Source of the DNA: Aquimarina rhabdastrellae
GTDB lineage: Bacteria > Bacteroidota > Bacteroidia > Flavobacteriales > Flavobacteriaceae
Reading direction: 5' to 3'
NCBI GenBank assembly: GCA_947387485.1
Contig: CANDNT010000017.1
Location: 1 to 64,000, forward strand
DNA: 64,000 bases
Program-made: the position numbers and the translations under genes
In this document: piece by piece, positions 41,377-49,647 of the stretch
Numbering within the stretch: position 1 is the first letter of the stretch
How the letters are laid out: the number at the start of each line of letters is the position of its first letter
The notes under the pieces: model-generated
What the model was told of the DNA's origin: nothing
Database searches by the model: none
The model's input: only the letters and a program-made list of their open reading frames with translations

Positions 41377-42444
41377 TTAATCTCCTCCACAAGAAGAACA
41401 TGAGGAACAAGATGAGCATGAAGAACATGAGCTACAACTACTCCAGCTAGAATCGCTATCTCCTCCCGTACTGTCAAAATCAAACCAGTCAGAAAAGAAT
41501 GAGTTATTGTCTTCACTATTACCACTCATTGTACCATCAAATATATTTTCTGTATTTTCTGCTTCAGCATCAAAATAATCTGAAGACGTATCTACTTCTT
41601 CTTTAAAACCTAATGACTCACCATTTTCATTTTCAAAATGAGTATCTTTTACCGTCATATGATGAGAATGACACATACTTGACCACAGCATACTGTAAAA
41701 TACATAATCTCCAAATCCGTAATACACTTCTCCCCCAGTACTTGGCGCTCCTCCATATACAGTACCTCTTTTTGAAGTTTCTTTTTCTTGAGGTACGATC
41801 ATTTTTGTTTTTACATCTATAGTCACATCATCTACATGCAGATATTTGGTTATATCCATTTTTAATGCTTCCAAAAATGCAGTAAATCGCTTTTCTTGCT
41901 TAAATGTATATGCATCATAAGTTTCTTGACTTTGCATAACTTCTTCCATCTTTTTCTTCATCAATTCATCTTCTTCATCACTACTAGAAAAGTCTTTCAA
42001 ATAACCACAAACTTCTACTTCTATGGGATATTCTCCTACCTTATGTACTCTATTGATATGTATTTTTAATAGATATTTAAAATCATCATCTAAATATTCT
42101 AATACCATCAATATCTTCTCAAAATGAGTTGCCATAGATTCGTCTATACGAATATCATAGGTATCCATAGCTTCTTTAAGGTCATCTTCTTTCCCTTCGT
42201 GATCTAAATAAAAGTTGATGTCATCATGAGCTAATTGAATAATATTAGTGATTTTATTTGCTCTTAATACAGCATTCAATTGCTGGAGGATAGATAAGCT
42301 AGTAAAAGTCTCTCTTTCTTGTTTATCTGTGACGTTACCCAAAGTCATATAGTAAAACATTTTCTTAAAGACTTTGGTCGGTTTTACCCTATCAATTTTT
42401 GTCAATTGAGATGGGTCAATAGTTAGTTTTCCTTCAAAAAACAT
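41377..42444 (-). CDS. Unknown protein with C-terminal SSC repeat tail
   Basis: The 355-residue protein starts MFFEGKLTIDPSQL. Residues 1-245 look like a folded, mostly helical cytoplasmic protein of unknown family. A Gly/Tyr-rich stretch follows (GGAPSTGGEVYYGFGDYVF), then an acidic, Asp/Ser-rich linker of about 70 residues and a tail of six consecutive SSC triplets before GGD. The serines use AGT, AGC, TCA, TCT and TCC codons in mixed order, so the tail is kept at protein level rather than being a slipped DNA repeat. It is the last gene of a four-gene operon; the previous gene product also ends in a Cys-rich tail. Confidence 0.7.
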   Translation of the reverse strand: MFFEGKLTIDPSQLTKIDRVKPTKVFKKMFYYMTLGNVTDKQERETFTSLSILQQLNAVLRANKITNIIQLAHDDINFYLDHEGKEDDLKEAMDTYDIRIDESMATHFEKILMVLEYLDDDFKYLLKIHINRVHKVGEYPIEVEVCGYLKDFSSSDEEDELMKKKMEEVMQSQETYDAYTFKQEKRFTAFLEALKMDITKYLHVDDVTIDVKTKMIVPQEKETSKRGTVYGGAPSTGGEVYYGFGDYVFYSMLWSSMCHSHHMTVKDTHFENENGESLGFKEEVDTSSDYFDAEAENTENIFDGTMSGNSEDNNSFFSDWFDFDSTGGDSDSSWSSCSSCSSCSSCSSCSSCGGD

Positions 42445-42459
42445 ATGGTATAGTGATTA

Positions 42460-42909
42460 TTAAGAACTACAAGCGCCACATTGTGCTTCACTCCATTCTT
42501 CATAAGCCCAATCTCCCCATATTTTTTTATCAGGTGCTCCAAAATGCAAAATGTATAACTTAATAGTTTGTTTAAAATTTGATTGATTATTTAAAGTATT
42601 ATCGTCTGGTGTATGGTGTATATATCTACCCAAATATTGAGTGCAATAATGATGATACAACCTCGTACATAAAATAAACTCATGCCAAGCTTGATCTACC
42701 CAGTATGATGGACTCAATGTTTGTTTATATACTGTAACTAGATATAAAAACTTTAATACTTCTTCTAATAGTGCTTCTTCTTTTATAGGTTCTTGTTCTA
42801 ACGCAATGCTAATTTTCTTTTTTAATATTGGTGTTTCTTCAATAATCTTTAGAACTTCTTCACGTATTATATGAGTATCTATTAGACGTTCTTGATGTTT
42901 TAATATCAT
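42460..42909 (-). CDS. GRDP-like (glycine-rich domain-containing) protein with Cys tail
   Basis: The 149-residue protein carries the block WVDQAWHEFILCTRLYHHYC near residues 69-88 and GRYIHHTPDDN after it; WHEF...Y..YC....hH matches the GRDP-like family, where the conserved His are thought to bind metal. The C-terminus ends QCGACSS, a CxxC-type tail that recalls the SSC tail of the next gene. Its start overlaps the stop of the lytic transglycosylase gene by four bases and it ends 15 bp before the next gene, so it sits inside one transcript. Function is unknown. Confidence 0.72.
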   Translation of the reverse strand: MILKHQERLIDTHIIREEVLKIIEETPILKKKISIALEQEPIKEEALLEEVLKFLYLVTVYKQTLSPSYWVDQAWHEFILCTRLYHHYCTQYLGRYIHHTPDDNTLNNQSNFKQTIKLYILHFGAPDKKIWGDWAYEEWSEAQCGACSS

Positions 42910-43853
42910 TGCCCCACAGTCGTATAAATTCCTTTTTCTGGGATATCAATATAATATTCCTTTTTTGAAGCATTATTAAGATGAGCTTCTCTTAACCATG
43001 GATTGTGTAATTTCAAAATTTTATAGTTTATTCCGAAATGCTCTGCAAATTTTGAGAAATCTGTCACTACAGAGTCTACCTTAACTTTGTATGTAGGAAT
43101 ATGTTTATACAAATCTTCATCTTTCATATTAAACCCATATTTTTCTGGGTGAGATAATATTTCTTTTAATGCGATTATTCTAAAAACATACCTTCCTGTT
43201 TCTTGTCCTAAAAGAAGATCGTAATAATTGGTTACATTTTGCCTTTTTAATTGCTTATTTATTCCTCCATTACCAGCATTGTAAGCAGCAGCAGCCAAAG
43301 TCCAACTACCAAAACGTTCTTTAGACTTTTTTAAATACTTACATGCTACTTCTGTTGCTTTTTCTATATGATATCTTTCATCAACATTTTGATTCACCTC
43401 TAATCCATATTCTCTCCCTGTATTCTTTAGAATTTGCCAAAATCCAGCTGCTCTAGCTGGTGATAATGCTTGTGTAAGTCCACTTTCTATCACCGCCAAG
43501 TATTTAAAATCCTCAGGGATTCCATGTTTTTCCAAAATTGGCTCTATGATAGGAAAATACTTATGCGCTCTTTTAAATAACAATAACCCATTTGATTGCC
43601 AATATGTATTTACTAGCAATTCACGATCCATACGTTCTCTAATATCTGGATTTTCTATAGGCACTACTTCTCCTGCTAGATTTAATTTTTCTGGAATTGG
43701 TAATGCATATACATTATAATCGTTTAAAAGCTTTTGCTCTATTTTCTCAATAGCAATATTACTTTCTTTTTTTTCAACCTGAGTAGCATTAATAAATGTA
43801 CCGCAAACAAATACTCCACCCAAGAGCATTAATACTTTTTGTAATCCCTTCAT
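42906..43853 (-). CDS. Lytic transglycosylase, MltD-like
   Basis: The 315-residue exported protein has a hydrophobic signal segment at about 5-22 and an SLT domain at about 100-215: FKYLAVIESGLTQALSPARA (catalytic Glu in ESG), GFWQILKNTGREYGL, and TLAAAAYNAGNGGINK with NYYDLLLGQETGRYV, all typical of MltD/Slt family enzymes that cleave peptidoglycan glycan strands to 1,6-anhydro ends. The last 80 residues include YKVKVDSVVTDFSKFAEHFG, a worn LysM-like part. It overlaps the GRDP-like gene by four bases. Confidence 0.9.
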   Translation of the reverse strand: MKGLQKVLMLLGGVFVCGTFINATQVEKKESNIAIEKIEQKLLNDYNVYALPIPEKLNLAGEVVPIENPDIRERMDRELLVNTYWQSNGLLLFKRAHKYFPIIEPILEKHGIPEDFKYLAVIESGLTQALSPARAAGFWQILKNTGREYGLEVNQNVDERYHIEKATEVACKYLKKSKERFGSWTLAAAAYNAGNGGINKQLKRQNVTNYYDLLLGQETGRYVFRIIALKEILSHPEKYGFNMKDEDLYKHIPTYKVKVDSVVTDFSKFAEHFGINYKILKLHNPWLREAHLNNASKKEYYIDIPEKGIYTTVGQ

Positions 43854-43885
43854 CTTCTATCGCTTTAAAATTGTTTATATATTTT

Positions 43886-44590
43886 TTATTTCCCTCTAAT
43901 TATTTTAGGAAGATTTTCGTTAAACCATCTTGCTCTATTAACTATCATTACATGAGTTCCTCCCGCAAGCTTAATATAACTATTTATATTTACTTCTGGA
44001 AATACAATATCTTTATCTCCATGAATATGGACTATTCCTTCTGGAGCTTCTTCTTGATCCCAACATACCATATTCTCTATCGCCCAGTCTAAATATCCTT
44101 TATCTCTCACTGATAAATATCGTTTATACATCTCTGCTCTTTTTTTTGCAAAATCACCAAAAGCAAAACGTTCCCAATTATCTATTTTTGAAACAATTGA
44201 TGTAGGTAGTAATTTATACGACCTAGTTTTACGTGCAATTTTCATACGATTGGGCAATTCATGTTTACTTTTAACACTAGAAATAATAATTAGTTTTTTA
44301 AGTTTAACATGCTTACTCATTTCTTGAACCATCACTCCACCAAAAGAAACACCTATTAATACTGGATTATCATGTTTTATGTCTTCACACATCCTTTTTG
44401 CATAATCAGATATATGTTCTTTGGGTTTTGGCATTTTCCAAGGAATCACATGTACCCTAAATTGATCTTCTGGTAATTTAATATATTCAAAAATAGAAGT
44501 GCTTGCAGCCATCCCTGGCACAAAATACACATCTGTAACTTGCTCAATCATAAGTAATTTAACACTGTTTATAGGGAAATAACGATACAA
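43886..44590 (-). CDS. Alpha/beta hydrolase
   Basis: The 234-residue protein is an alpha/beta-hydrolase: YFVPGMAAS near residue 22 (oxyanion loop), nucleophile elbow LIGVSFGGVMVQE near residue 78 (Ser in GxSxG), catalytic Asp in HIHGDKDIVFP near 190 and His in GGTHVMI near 213. No signal peptide. Either ATG 44588-44590 or ATG 44549-44551 (MIEQVTDVYF) could be the start; I keep the longer form. It lies 32 bp before the transglycosylase gene and is probably the first gene of the operon with the two Cys-tailed proteins. Substrate unknown. Confidence 0.82.
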   Translation of the reverse strand: MYRYFPINSVKLLMIEQVTDVYFVPGMAASTSIFEYIKLPEDQFRVHVIPWKMPKPKEHISDYAKRMCEDIKHDNPVLIGVSFGGVMVQEMSKHVKLKKLIIISSVKSKHELPNRMKIARKTRSYKLLPTSIVSKIDNWERFAFGDFAKKRAEMYKRYLSVRDKGYLDWAIENMVCWDQEEAPEGIVHIHGDKDIVFPEVNINSYIKLAGGTHVMIVNRARWFNENLPKIIRGK

Positions 44591-44596
44591 AATCCG

Positions 44597-44604
44597 TATC
44601 TTTG
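44597..44604 (+). promoter_or_regulatory. -7 box for the GNAT-like gene
   Basis: TATCTTTG matches TAnnTTTG, 163 bp before ATG 44768. The long leader makes this assignment tentative, and no TTG is at the -33 position. Confidence 0.4.
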
Positions 44605-44767
44605 ATGTATAAAATTACTGTTTTCTTTTTCATTAGAAAAGAAATACTGAATCTATTTTTCATTAGCTAAACCCCAATATTCATAGCTAAAACACTTAAC
44701 ATTTTGCATATAAACACAAATTTGATATTCATCTCATAACCCCAATTATGAATAAAACAAAGAAGTC

Positions 44768-45070
44768 ATGAATGATGTAGCATTAGAAATTACTGATAAT
44801 GAATTTTTAAGACAATTTGAAACGACCATTAATGGTGAAAAAGTACTCATAGAGTATTCACAACAAGAGCGAAAAATATTCCTTACTAAGCTTATAATGA
44901 GTGATTCTTTAATAGAACAAGGATTTCACGAGGATTTTATGAAAGCTGTTTTTAACTTGATTCAGGAACGCAATACACGTTTAGTTCCTACAAGTCCTAC
45001 TATAGCAAAGTTTGTTCGTAAAAATAAACGAAAATATAAAGATTTACTTCCTGTAGGAATTGCGATATAA
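44768..45070 (+). CDS. GCN5-related N-acetyltransferase, small (YidJ/DUF-type)
   Basis: The 100-residue protein matches the short GNAT group that lacks the first strands: FETTINGEKVLIEYSQQERK near residue 17, IFLTKLIMSDSLIEQGFHED near 36, FMKAVFNLIQERNTRLVPTS near 57, then KFVRKNKRKYKDLLP, which fits the motif of cytosolic small acetyltransferases. The acyl acceptor is unknown. It is a single gene with a clear terminator. Confidence 0.8.
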   Translation: MNDVALEITDNEFLRQFETTINGEKVLIEYSQQERKIFLTKLIMSDSLIEQGFHEDFMKAVFNLIQERNTRLVPTSPTIAKFVRKNKRKYKDLLPVGIAI

Positions 45071-45071
45071 C

Positions 45072-45104
45072 ACAAAAGCGGCTTTAAAGCCGCTTTTTTA
45101 TTTT
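45072..45104 (+). terminator. Terminator
   Basis: AAAGCGGCTTTAAAGCCGCTTTTTTATTTTTT, with an 8-9 bp stem and a T-run, after the GNAT-like gene. It also serves the convergent mtaB gene. Confidence 0.9.
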
Positions 45105-45134
45105 TTAACATAGGATTTAATAAGCCCATCTAGT

Positions 45135-46451
45135 TTATAGCAATTCAAACCTTACCATACCATCTTCATCAATATCAGTAAGTTTTACCTTATGCAATGT
45201 ATTCATATATTCTGGATTCCAAGGCATTTTTACTTTTACATAATTTTCGGTAAACCCATGGATATACCCTTCTTTATTTTCTGATTCAAAAAGCACTGTA
45301 CGCTCTGTACCTAATTGACTTTCATAAAATGCTCTACGTTTTTTAACAGATAATCCTCTAAGCATCTTACTACGCTTCTTTCTTACATCATGAGGAACCA
45401 CACCATCTAGCTCTGCTGCAATAGTATTTTCTCTTTCTGAATATGTAAATACATGCAAATACGAAATATCAAGATTTGCTAAAAAGTTATAAGTATCTAA
45501 GAAATGATCATCTGTTTCTCCTGGGAATCCTACGATAACATCAACACCTATACAAGCATGAGGCATCACTTCTCTTATTCTCTTTACTCGATCAACATAT
45601 AAATCACTCATATAGCGACGTCTCATCAATCTAAGAATTGTATCACTACCTGATTGCAATGGAATGTGAAAATGAGGAACAAAGGTTCTAGATTGTGAAA
45701 CAAAATCTATAGTTTCATTCTTAAGTAAATTAGGTTCTATTGAAGAAATTCGTAATCGCTCTATACCCTCTACTTCGTCAAGTGCTTGTACTAACTCAAA
45801 AAAGGTATGTTCATGCTTTTTATTTCCAAACTCTCCTTTACCGTAATCTCCTATATTTACTCCCGTAAGTACAATTTCCTTAATTCCTTTTTCAGAAATT
45901 TCTTTGGCATTTTTTAATACATTTTCAAGAGTATCACTTCTTGAAATTCCTCTCGCTAATGGAATAGTACAATACGTACACTTATAATCACATCCATCTT
46001 GTACTTTAAGAAAAGCTCTTGTACGATCCCCTATAGAATAGCTTCCTACATAAAAATCTGCATCTTCAATTTCACAGGAATGTACCTCTCCAAATTCATT
46101 CTTAGATAAATCGTTAATATAATCAGTTATTTTAAACTTCTCTGTAGCTCCTAATACTAAATCTACACCATCTACAGCAGCTAACTCTTCTGGTTTTAAT
46201 TGTGCATAACATCCTACAGCTGCTACAAAAGCATCTGGATTTACCTTTTGAGCTTGTTTCACTATCGTTTTAAAGCGCTTATCTGCATTTTCTGTAACAG
46301 AACAAGTATTGATTACATAAATATCTGCAGTTTCAGAAAAATCAACTCTATCAAAACCTTCTTTGTTAAAATCACGAGCAATTGTTGACGTTTCTGAAAA
46401 ATTTAATTTACATCCAAGTGTATAAAAAGCTACTTTTTTTCTTTTTTCCAT
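45135..46451 (-). CDS. mtaB: tRNA N6-threonylcarbamoyladenosine(37)-C2 methylthiotransferase
   Basis: MtaB converts t6A to ms2t6A at position 37 of tRNAs that read ANN codons, using two [4Fe-4S] clusters and SAM. The 438-residue protein has an N-terminal UPF0004 domain (VAFYTLGCKLNFSETST, NTCSVTENADKRF, AVGCYAQLKPEEL: three cluster Cys), the radical-SAM CxxxCxxC in DGCDYKCTYCTIPLARG near residue 153 and a C-terminal TRAM domain from about 375. The longest frame opens at TTG 46545, upstream of the -7 box (46533-46540); I take ATG 46449-46451 (MEKRKKVAF). Confidence 0.95.
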   Translation of the reverse strand: MEKRKKVAFYTLGCKLNFSETSTIARDFNKEGFDRVDFSETADIYVINTCSVTENADKRFKTIVKQAQKVNPDAFVAAVGCYAQLKPEELAAVDGVDLVLGATEKFKITDYINDLSKNEFGEVHSCEIEDADFYVGSYSIGDRTRAFLKVQDGCDYKCTYCTIPLARGISRSDTLENVLKNAKEISEKGIKEIVLTGVNIGDYGKGEFGNKKHEHTFFELVQALDEVEGIERLRISSIEPNLLKNETIDFVSQSRTFVPHFHIPLQSGSDTILRLMRRRYMSDLYVDRVKRIREVMPHACIGVDVIVGFPGETDDHFLDTYNFLANLDISYLHVFTYSERENTIAAELDGVVPHDVRKKRSKMLRGLSVKKRRAFYESQLGTERTVLFESENKEGYIHGFTENYVKVKMPWNPEYMNTLHKVKLTDIDEDGMVRFELL

Positions 46452-46532
46452 AAAGCTATCCTCTACTTGTTTCAGGATCTTATTATATTTACCCTTATCT
46501 CTATTAAAAGAGATTCGTTTTTTACGAACGTG

Positions 46533-46540
46533 CAAAGATA
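46533..46540 (-). promoter_or_regulatory. -7 box of mtaB
   Basis: TATCTTTG on the minus strand, 81 bp before the ATG. No exact -33 is seen. Confidence 0.55.
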
Positions 46541-46564
46541 CCAACAATAATTTTTTTAATAAAA

Positions 46565-48193
46565 TTGAAAACCAATCATTTCTTTACAATAAGCCATTAC
46601 TTTTCAATTATTTGCAGTTTTTTGCTTCTTTTATCTTGTTCTTCAAACCTATATGAAGATAAAGATCATCTAGTTTTTAGATATAACGAACATGGTAATA
46701 TTTCTTCTCTAGATCCTGCTTTTGCAAGAAACCCTCAAAATATATGGCCTACAAATCAATTATTCAATGGATTAGTACAATTAGATGATGAGTTAAATAT
46801 TCAACCAGATATAGCTCATACTTGGTATGTTTCTACTGATGCTCTTTCTTATACTTTTCATTTACGAAAAGATGTTAAATTTCATAAACACGCTCTATTT
46901 AATACTACAGATAGCACACGTAATGTAACTGCTCAAGATTTTGTATATAGTTTTGATCGTTTAAAAGATCCCAAAATAGCTTCTCCCGGAATATGGGTTT
47001 TAAAAAATGTTGCCAATTATACTGCGGTCAATGATTCTACATTTAATATCAATTTAAAAAAACCTTTTCCTGCTTTTTTAGGCCTTCTTAGTATGCGTTA
47101 TTGTTCTGTTGTGCCTCAAGAGATAGTGAATTATTATGGTACTGATTTTAGAGCTAATCCTATAGGAACTGGTCCTTTTAAATTCAAACGTTGGGAAGAA
47201 AATGTAAAATTAGTTTTAAGACGAAACGAATTGTATTATGAAAAAGATGAGCAAGGAAAACAGTTACCTTATCTCGAAGCTGTTGCAATCACATTTTTAC
47301 CCGATAAACAAAGTGAATTTTTACAGTTTGCACAAGGGAATTTAGATTTCTTAAACAGTCTAGATGCTTCTTATAAAGACGAATTACTTACTCCTTCTGG
47401 AAAATTAAGAACTAAATATCGCTATAAAATTAATATCAATACTGGTCCTTATTTAAATACAGAATATCTAGGTTTCTTTATGGAATCTAAGAATAACATC
47501 ATTAAATCCGAAAAATTAAGAAAGGCTGTTAATTATGGTTTTGACAGAGAAAAAATGATTACGTATTTAAGAAACGGAATCGGTACTCCTGCACAACATG
47601 GTTTTATCCCTAAAGGCTTACCTAGTTTTGATAATATAAAAGGCTATTCTTACAATCCTGAAAAAGCAACACAACTTATTCAAGAATATATAGCTGAGAC
47701 AGGTAATCATAAACCCACAATCTCAATTGGTACAGACAACAATTACTTAGACATCTGTGAATATATACAACGCGAACTTGAAAAAATAGGACTAAAAGTA
47801 ACTATAAATGTCATGCCAGCTTCTACATTACGTAAATCAAAATCTAGTGGAAAATTAGATATTTTTAGAGCCAGCTGGATAGCAGATTATCCTGATGCCG
47901 AAAATTACCTATCCTTATATTACAGTAAAAACTTTGCACCTAATGGTCCTAACTATACACATTTTAGAGATGTTTATTATGATAAACTTTACGAACAAAG
48001 TTTATCTATCACGAATATAGATCAACGTAAAATAGTATATCAACAAATGGATTCTATTTTAATACAGAAAGCACCAATGGTTCCTCTTTACTATGATCAA
48101 GTTGTTCGCTTTACTCAAAAAAATGTAAAAGGTTTAAAGAATAATCCGCAGAATTTCCTTGTACTAAAAAAAGTTTGGAAAGAAAAAAAGTAA
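46565..48193 (+). CDS. ABC-transporter peptide-binding lipoprotein (SBP_bac_5)
   Basis: The 542-residue protein has a lipoprotein signal ending LLLLSCSSN (Cys about residue 25) and an SBP_bac_5 domain: SLDPAFARNPQNIWPTNQLF near residue 47, VKFHKHALFN, FKFKRWEENVKLVLRRNELY near 203, and KLRKAVNYGFDREKMI near 319, typical of oligopeptide or nickel-type binding proteins. No permease or ATPase gene is nearby, so the partner lies elsewhere or the protein has another role. It must start at TTG 46565: no ATG precedes the lipobox in frame. Confidence 0.88.
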   Translation: MKTNHFFTISHYFSIICSFLLLLSCSSNLYEDKDHLVFRYNEHGNISSLDPAFARNPQNIWPTNQLFNGLVQLDDELNIQPDIAHTWYVSTDALSYTFHLRKDVKFHKHALFNTTDSTRNVTAQDFVYSFDRLKDPKIASPGIWVLKNVANYTAVNDSTFNINLKKPFPAFLGLLSMRYCSVVPQEIVNYYGTDFRANPIGTGPFKFKRWEENVKLVLRRNELYYEKDEQGKQLPYLEAVAITFLPDKQSEFLQFAQGNLDFLNSLDASYKDELLTPSGKLRTKYRYKININTGPYLNTEYLGFFMESKNNIIKSEKLRKAVNYGFDREKMITYLRNGIGTPAQHGFIPKGLPSFDNIKGYSYNPEKATQLIQEYIAETGNHKPTISIGTDNNYLDICEYIQRELEKIGLKVTINVMPASTLRKSKSSGKLDIFRASWIADYPDAENYLSLYYSKNFAPNGPNYTHFRDVYYDKLYEQSLSITNIDQRKIVYQQMDSILIQKAPMVPLYYDQVVRFTQKNVKGLKNNPQNFLVLKKVWKEKK

Positions 48194-48211
48194 TTTCATC
48201 TTTAAAACTTA

Positions 48212-48219
48212 TATTTTTG
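48212..48219 (+). promoter_or_regulatory. -7 box of lipoprotein gene copy 1
   Basis: TATTTTTG matches TAnnTTTG, 44 bp before the ATG 48264. Confidence 0.5.
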
Positions 48220-48263
48220 CTTGTCAAAAATCTTAACTCATTTATTAACTCAATCATATAATC

Positions 48264-49283
48264 ATGAAAAAAATCAATCTTTTATTTTCTATCTTATTCT
48301 TAGCTTTATGCATATCATCATGTGGGAATGATGATGATACAGGTAATGGTCCAGAAACTGTAGAAGTTGACCCTACAGAAGAAACAATTCTTGATCCTTC
48401 TAGTGTTTCCCAAAATATTACTATTAGTAATGCTGAAAGAAAGAATGGTAATCCTCCTACTCCAACAGGAAATATTGCATTTACTTATGCAAACCCTCCT
48501 GCTTCAGCTTTTGTAGACTCAGAGAATTCACTTACGTTTTCTGTTCCAGATAATTTTACTGGGGCTTATATTCAAATTAGATCTACAAATGGTAATGCTG
48601 CACCAGAATATTTTGATGTTACTAATGTTGATACTTATGACAATATTGCTGAGATCGGTGTACAGATTAACGAAAATCAAACAGCTGGTCAGTTTTGTTA
48701 TGTAATTTGTATTTATGACGATAACGGAAATATAAGTGACCCTCAAGAGGTTTGTGTTCAAATCGAAAACTGGGGAGGTAACCCTAATGCAGTAGGAACT
48801 TGGAATTATACAAAGATGATCAGAAATGGTGAAACTATACCTGTTGGAACTCCTGATCATTGTGGTGAAGTACGTATTTTATGTGAAAACGCTACAGATA
48901 GTTTTACTGTAGAAGATGCAGAATGTGAAGCTATTTCTTCTTCAACTCTTACTATCAATGCTGATGGAACTTACTTTTTTAGTGACACTATAGTTTATAC
49001 GAATAGAGTTAACATTGCTGAAAGCGAAGCTACATGTTCTCCTGTTTTTATCGATGGAGATGAAGAGTCTACTTCAACGTCTAAAGGTAAGTGGGCTTAT
49101 AATGAAGAAGATAATATTTTAACACTTATTGAGTTTGAATATACAGAGGATCAATATTCTGGAACATTAGATCCAGGTGAAGTTTATACTACAGGGATAA
49201 CAACTATTACCTCTAATTCTTTTATTTATTTAACAGATTATGAGCAAGATGGAGAAACTATAGAAATACACTTCGAAAAATAG
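48264..49283 (+). CDS. Secreted lipoprotein, paired-gene family (copy 1)
   Basis: The 339-residue lipoprotein has a signal ending LCISSCGND (Cys about residue 20) and an Asp/Glu-rich linker. It is followed by an N-terminal beta domain (about 40-170, including FTGAYIQIRSTNGNAAPEYF and GQFCYVICIYDDNGNISDPQ) and a C-terminal lipocalin-like part (about 175-339, from WGGNPNAVGTWNYTKM). It is a paralog of the gene at 49648, with the same domain order. Function is unknown; surface or periplasmic binding of a small ligand is the most that can be guessed. Confidence 0.78.
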   Translation: MKKINLLFSILFLALCISSCGNDDDTGNGPETVEVDPTEETILDPSSVSQNITISNAERKNGNPPTPTGNIAFTYANPPASAFVDSENSLTFSVPDNFTGAYIQIRSTNGNAAPEYFDVTNVDTYDNIAEIGVQINENQTAGQFCYVICIYDDNGNISDPQEVCVQIENWGGNPNAVGTWNYTKMIRNGETIPVGTPDHCGEVRILCENATDSFTVEDAECEAISSSTLTINADGTYFFSDTIVYTNRVNIAESEATCSPVFIDGDEESTSTSKGKWAYNEEDNILTLIEFEYTEDQYSGTLDPGEVYTTGITTITSNSFIYLTDYEQDGETIEIHFEK

Positions 49284-49313
49284 ACTCAAAATTTGATTTA
49301 TATATTATAAAAT

Positions 49314-49350
49314 CAAAAGGTATTCTAGATAATCTAGAATACCTTTTTTA
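49314..49350 (+). terminator. Terminator of lipoprotein gene copy 1
   Basis: AAAAGGTATTCTAGAT / ATCTAGAATACCTTTT with a minimal loop and a T-run. Confidence 0.88.
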
Positions 49351-49398
49351 TAGAAAAACATATTATTTGTAAGATTATTCTCTCTCAATTAAAATTTT

Positions 49399-49432
49399 AA
49401 CAGTTTAAAAAACACTTTTAAACTGTTTTTTA
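49399..49432 (+). terminator. Second terminator-like hairpin
   Basis: AACAGTTTAAAA / TTTTAAACTGTT with a 5-nt loop and a T-run, 50 bp beyond the first terminator. Confidence 0.7.
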
Positions 49433-49647
49433 ACTACTTTTATCTTCGAAATTTTAAAGTTCTTTAATTTGTTTTTTTAATTGATTATCAGACATCAAGC
49501 TATAAAACTCTTATTAAAGAAACAGAATTATCCCAAAAATATAGAAGTTCAACTTCTTTATACAACTAAACTCATCTTAAAAACATTATGTGCTAATTAT
49601 TTAGCATTTCTGTCGTGTGCACTATTATAACACAAAATCAATCGCTT

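Larger units (their letters stand above)
49284..49647. other. Intergenic region with two terminator-like hairpins
   Basis: The 364-bp gap between the paired lipoprotein genes holds two strong hairpins at 49314-49350 and 49399-49432 and nothing that looks like a gene. A short transcript between them cannot be excluded. Confidence 0.5.

Noticed and set aside
41377..41450. SSC repeat as slipped-strand microsatellite
   Set aside because: The six units use different serine codons (AGT, AGC, TCA, TCT, TCC) and two cysteine codons, so simple DNA slippage does not explain the tail.
41340..41525. 61-codon leftward frame opposite the end of the redoxin-like gene
   Set aside because: It overlaps the SSC-tail gene in another frame, and the Cys tail itself is well supported by varied synonymous codons.
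43796..44092. 98-codon rightward frame
   Set aside because: It is antisense to the alpha/beta hydrolase gene and has the composition expected of a shadow frame.
48528..48860. 110-codon leftward frame inside a lipoprotein gene
   Set aside because: It is antisense to a gene with clear signal peptide and paralog; the product is Ile/Ser-rich without any motif.
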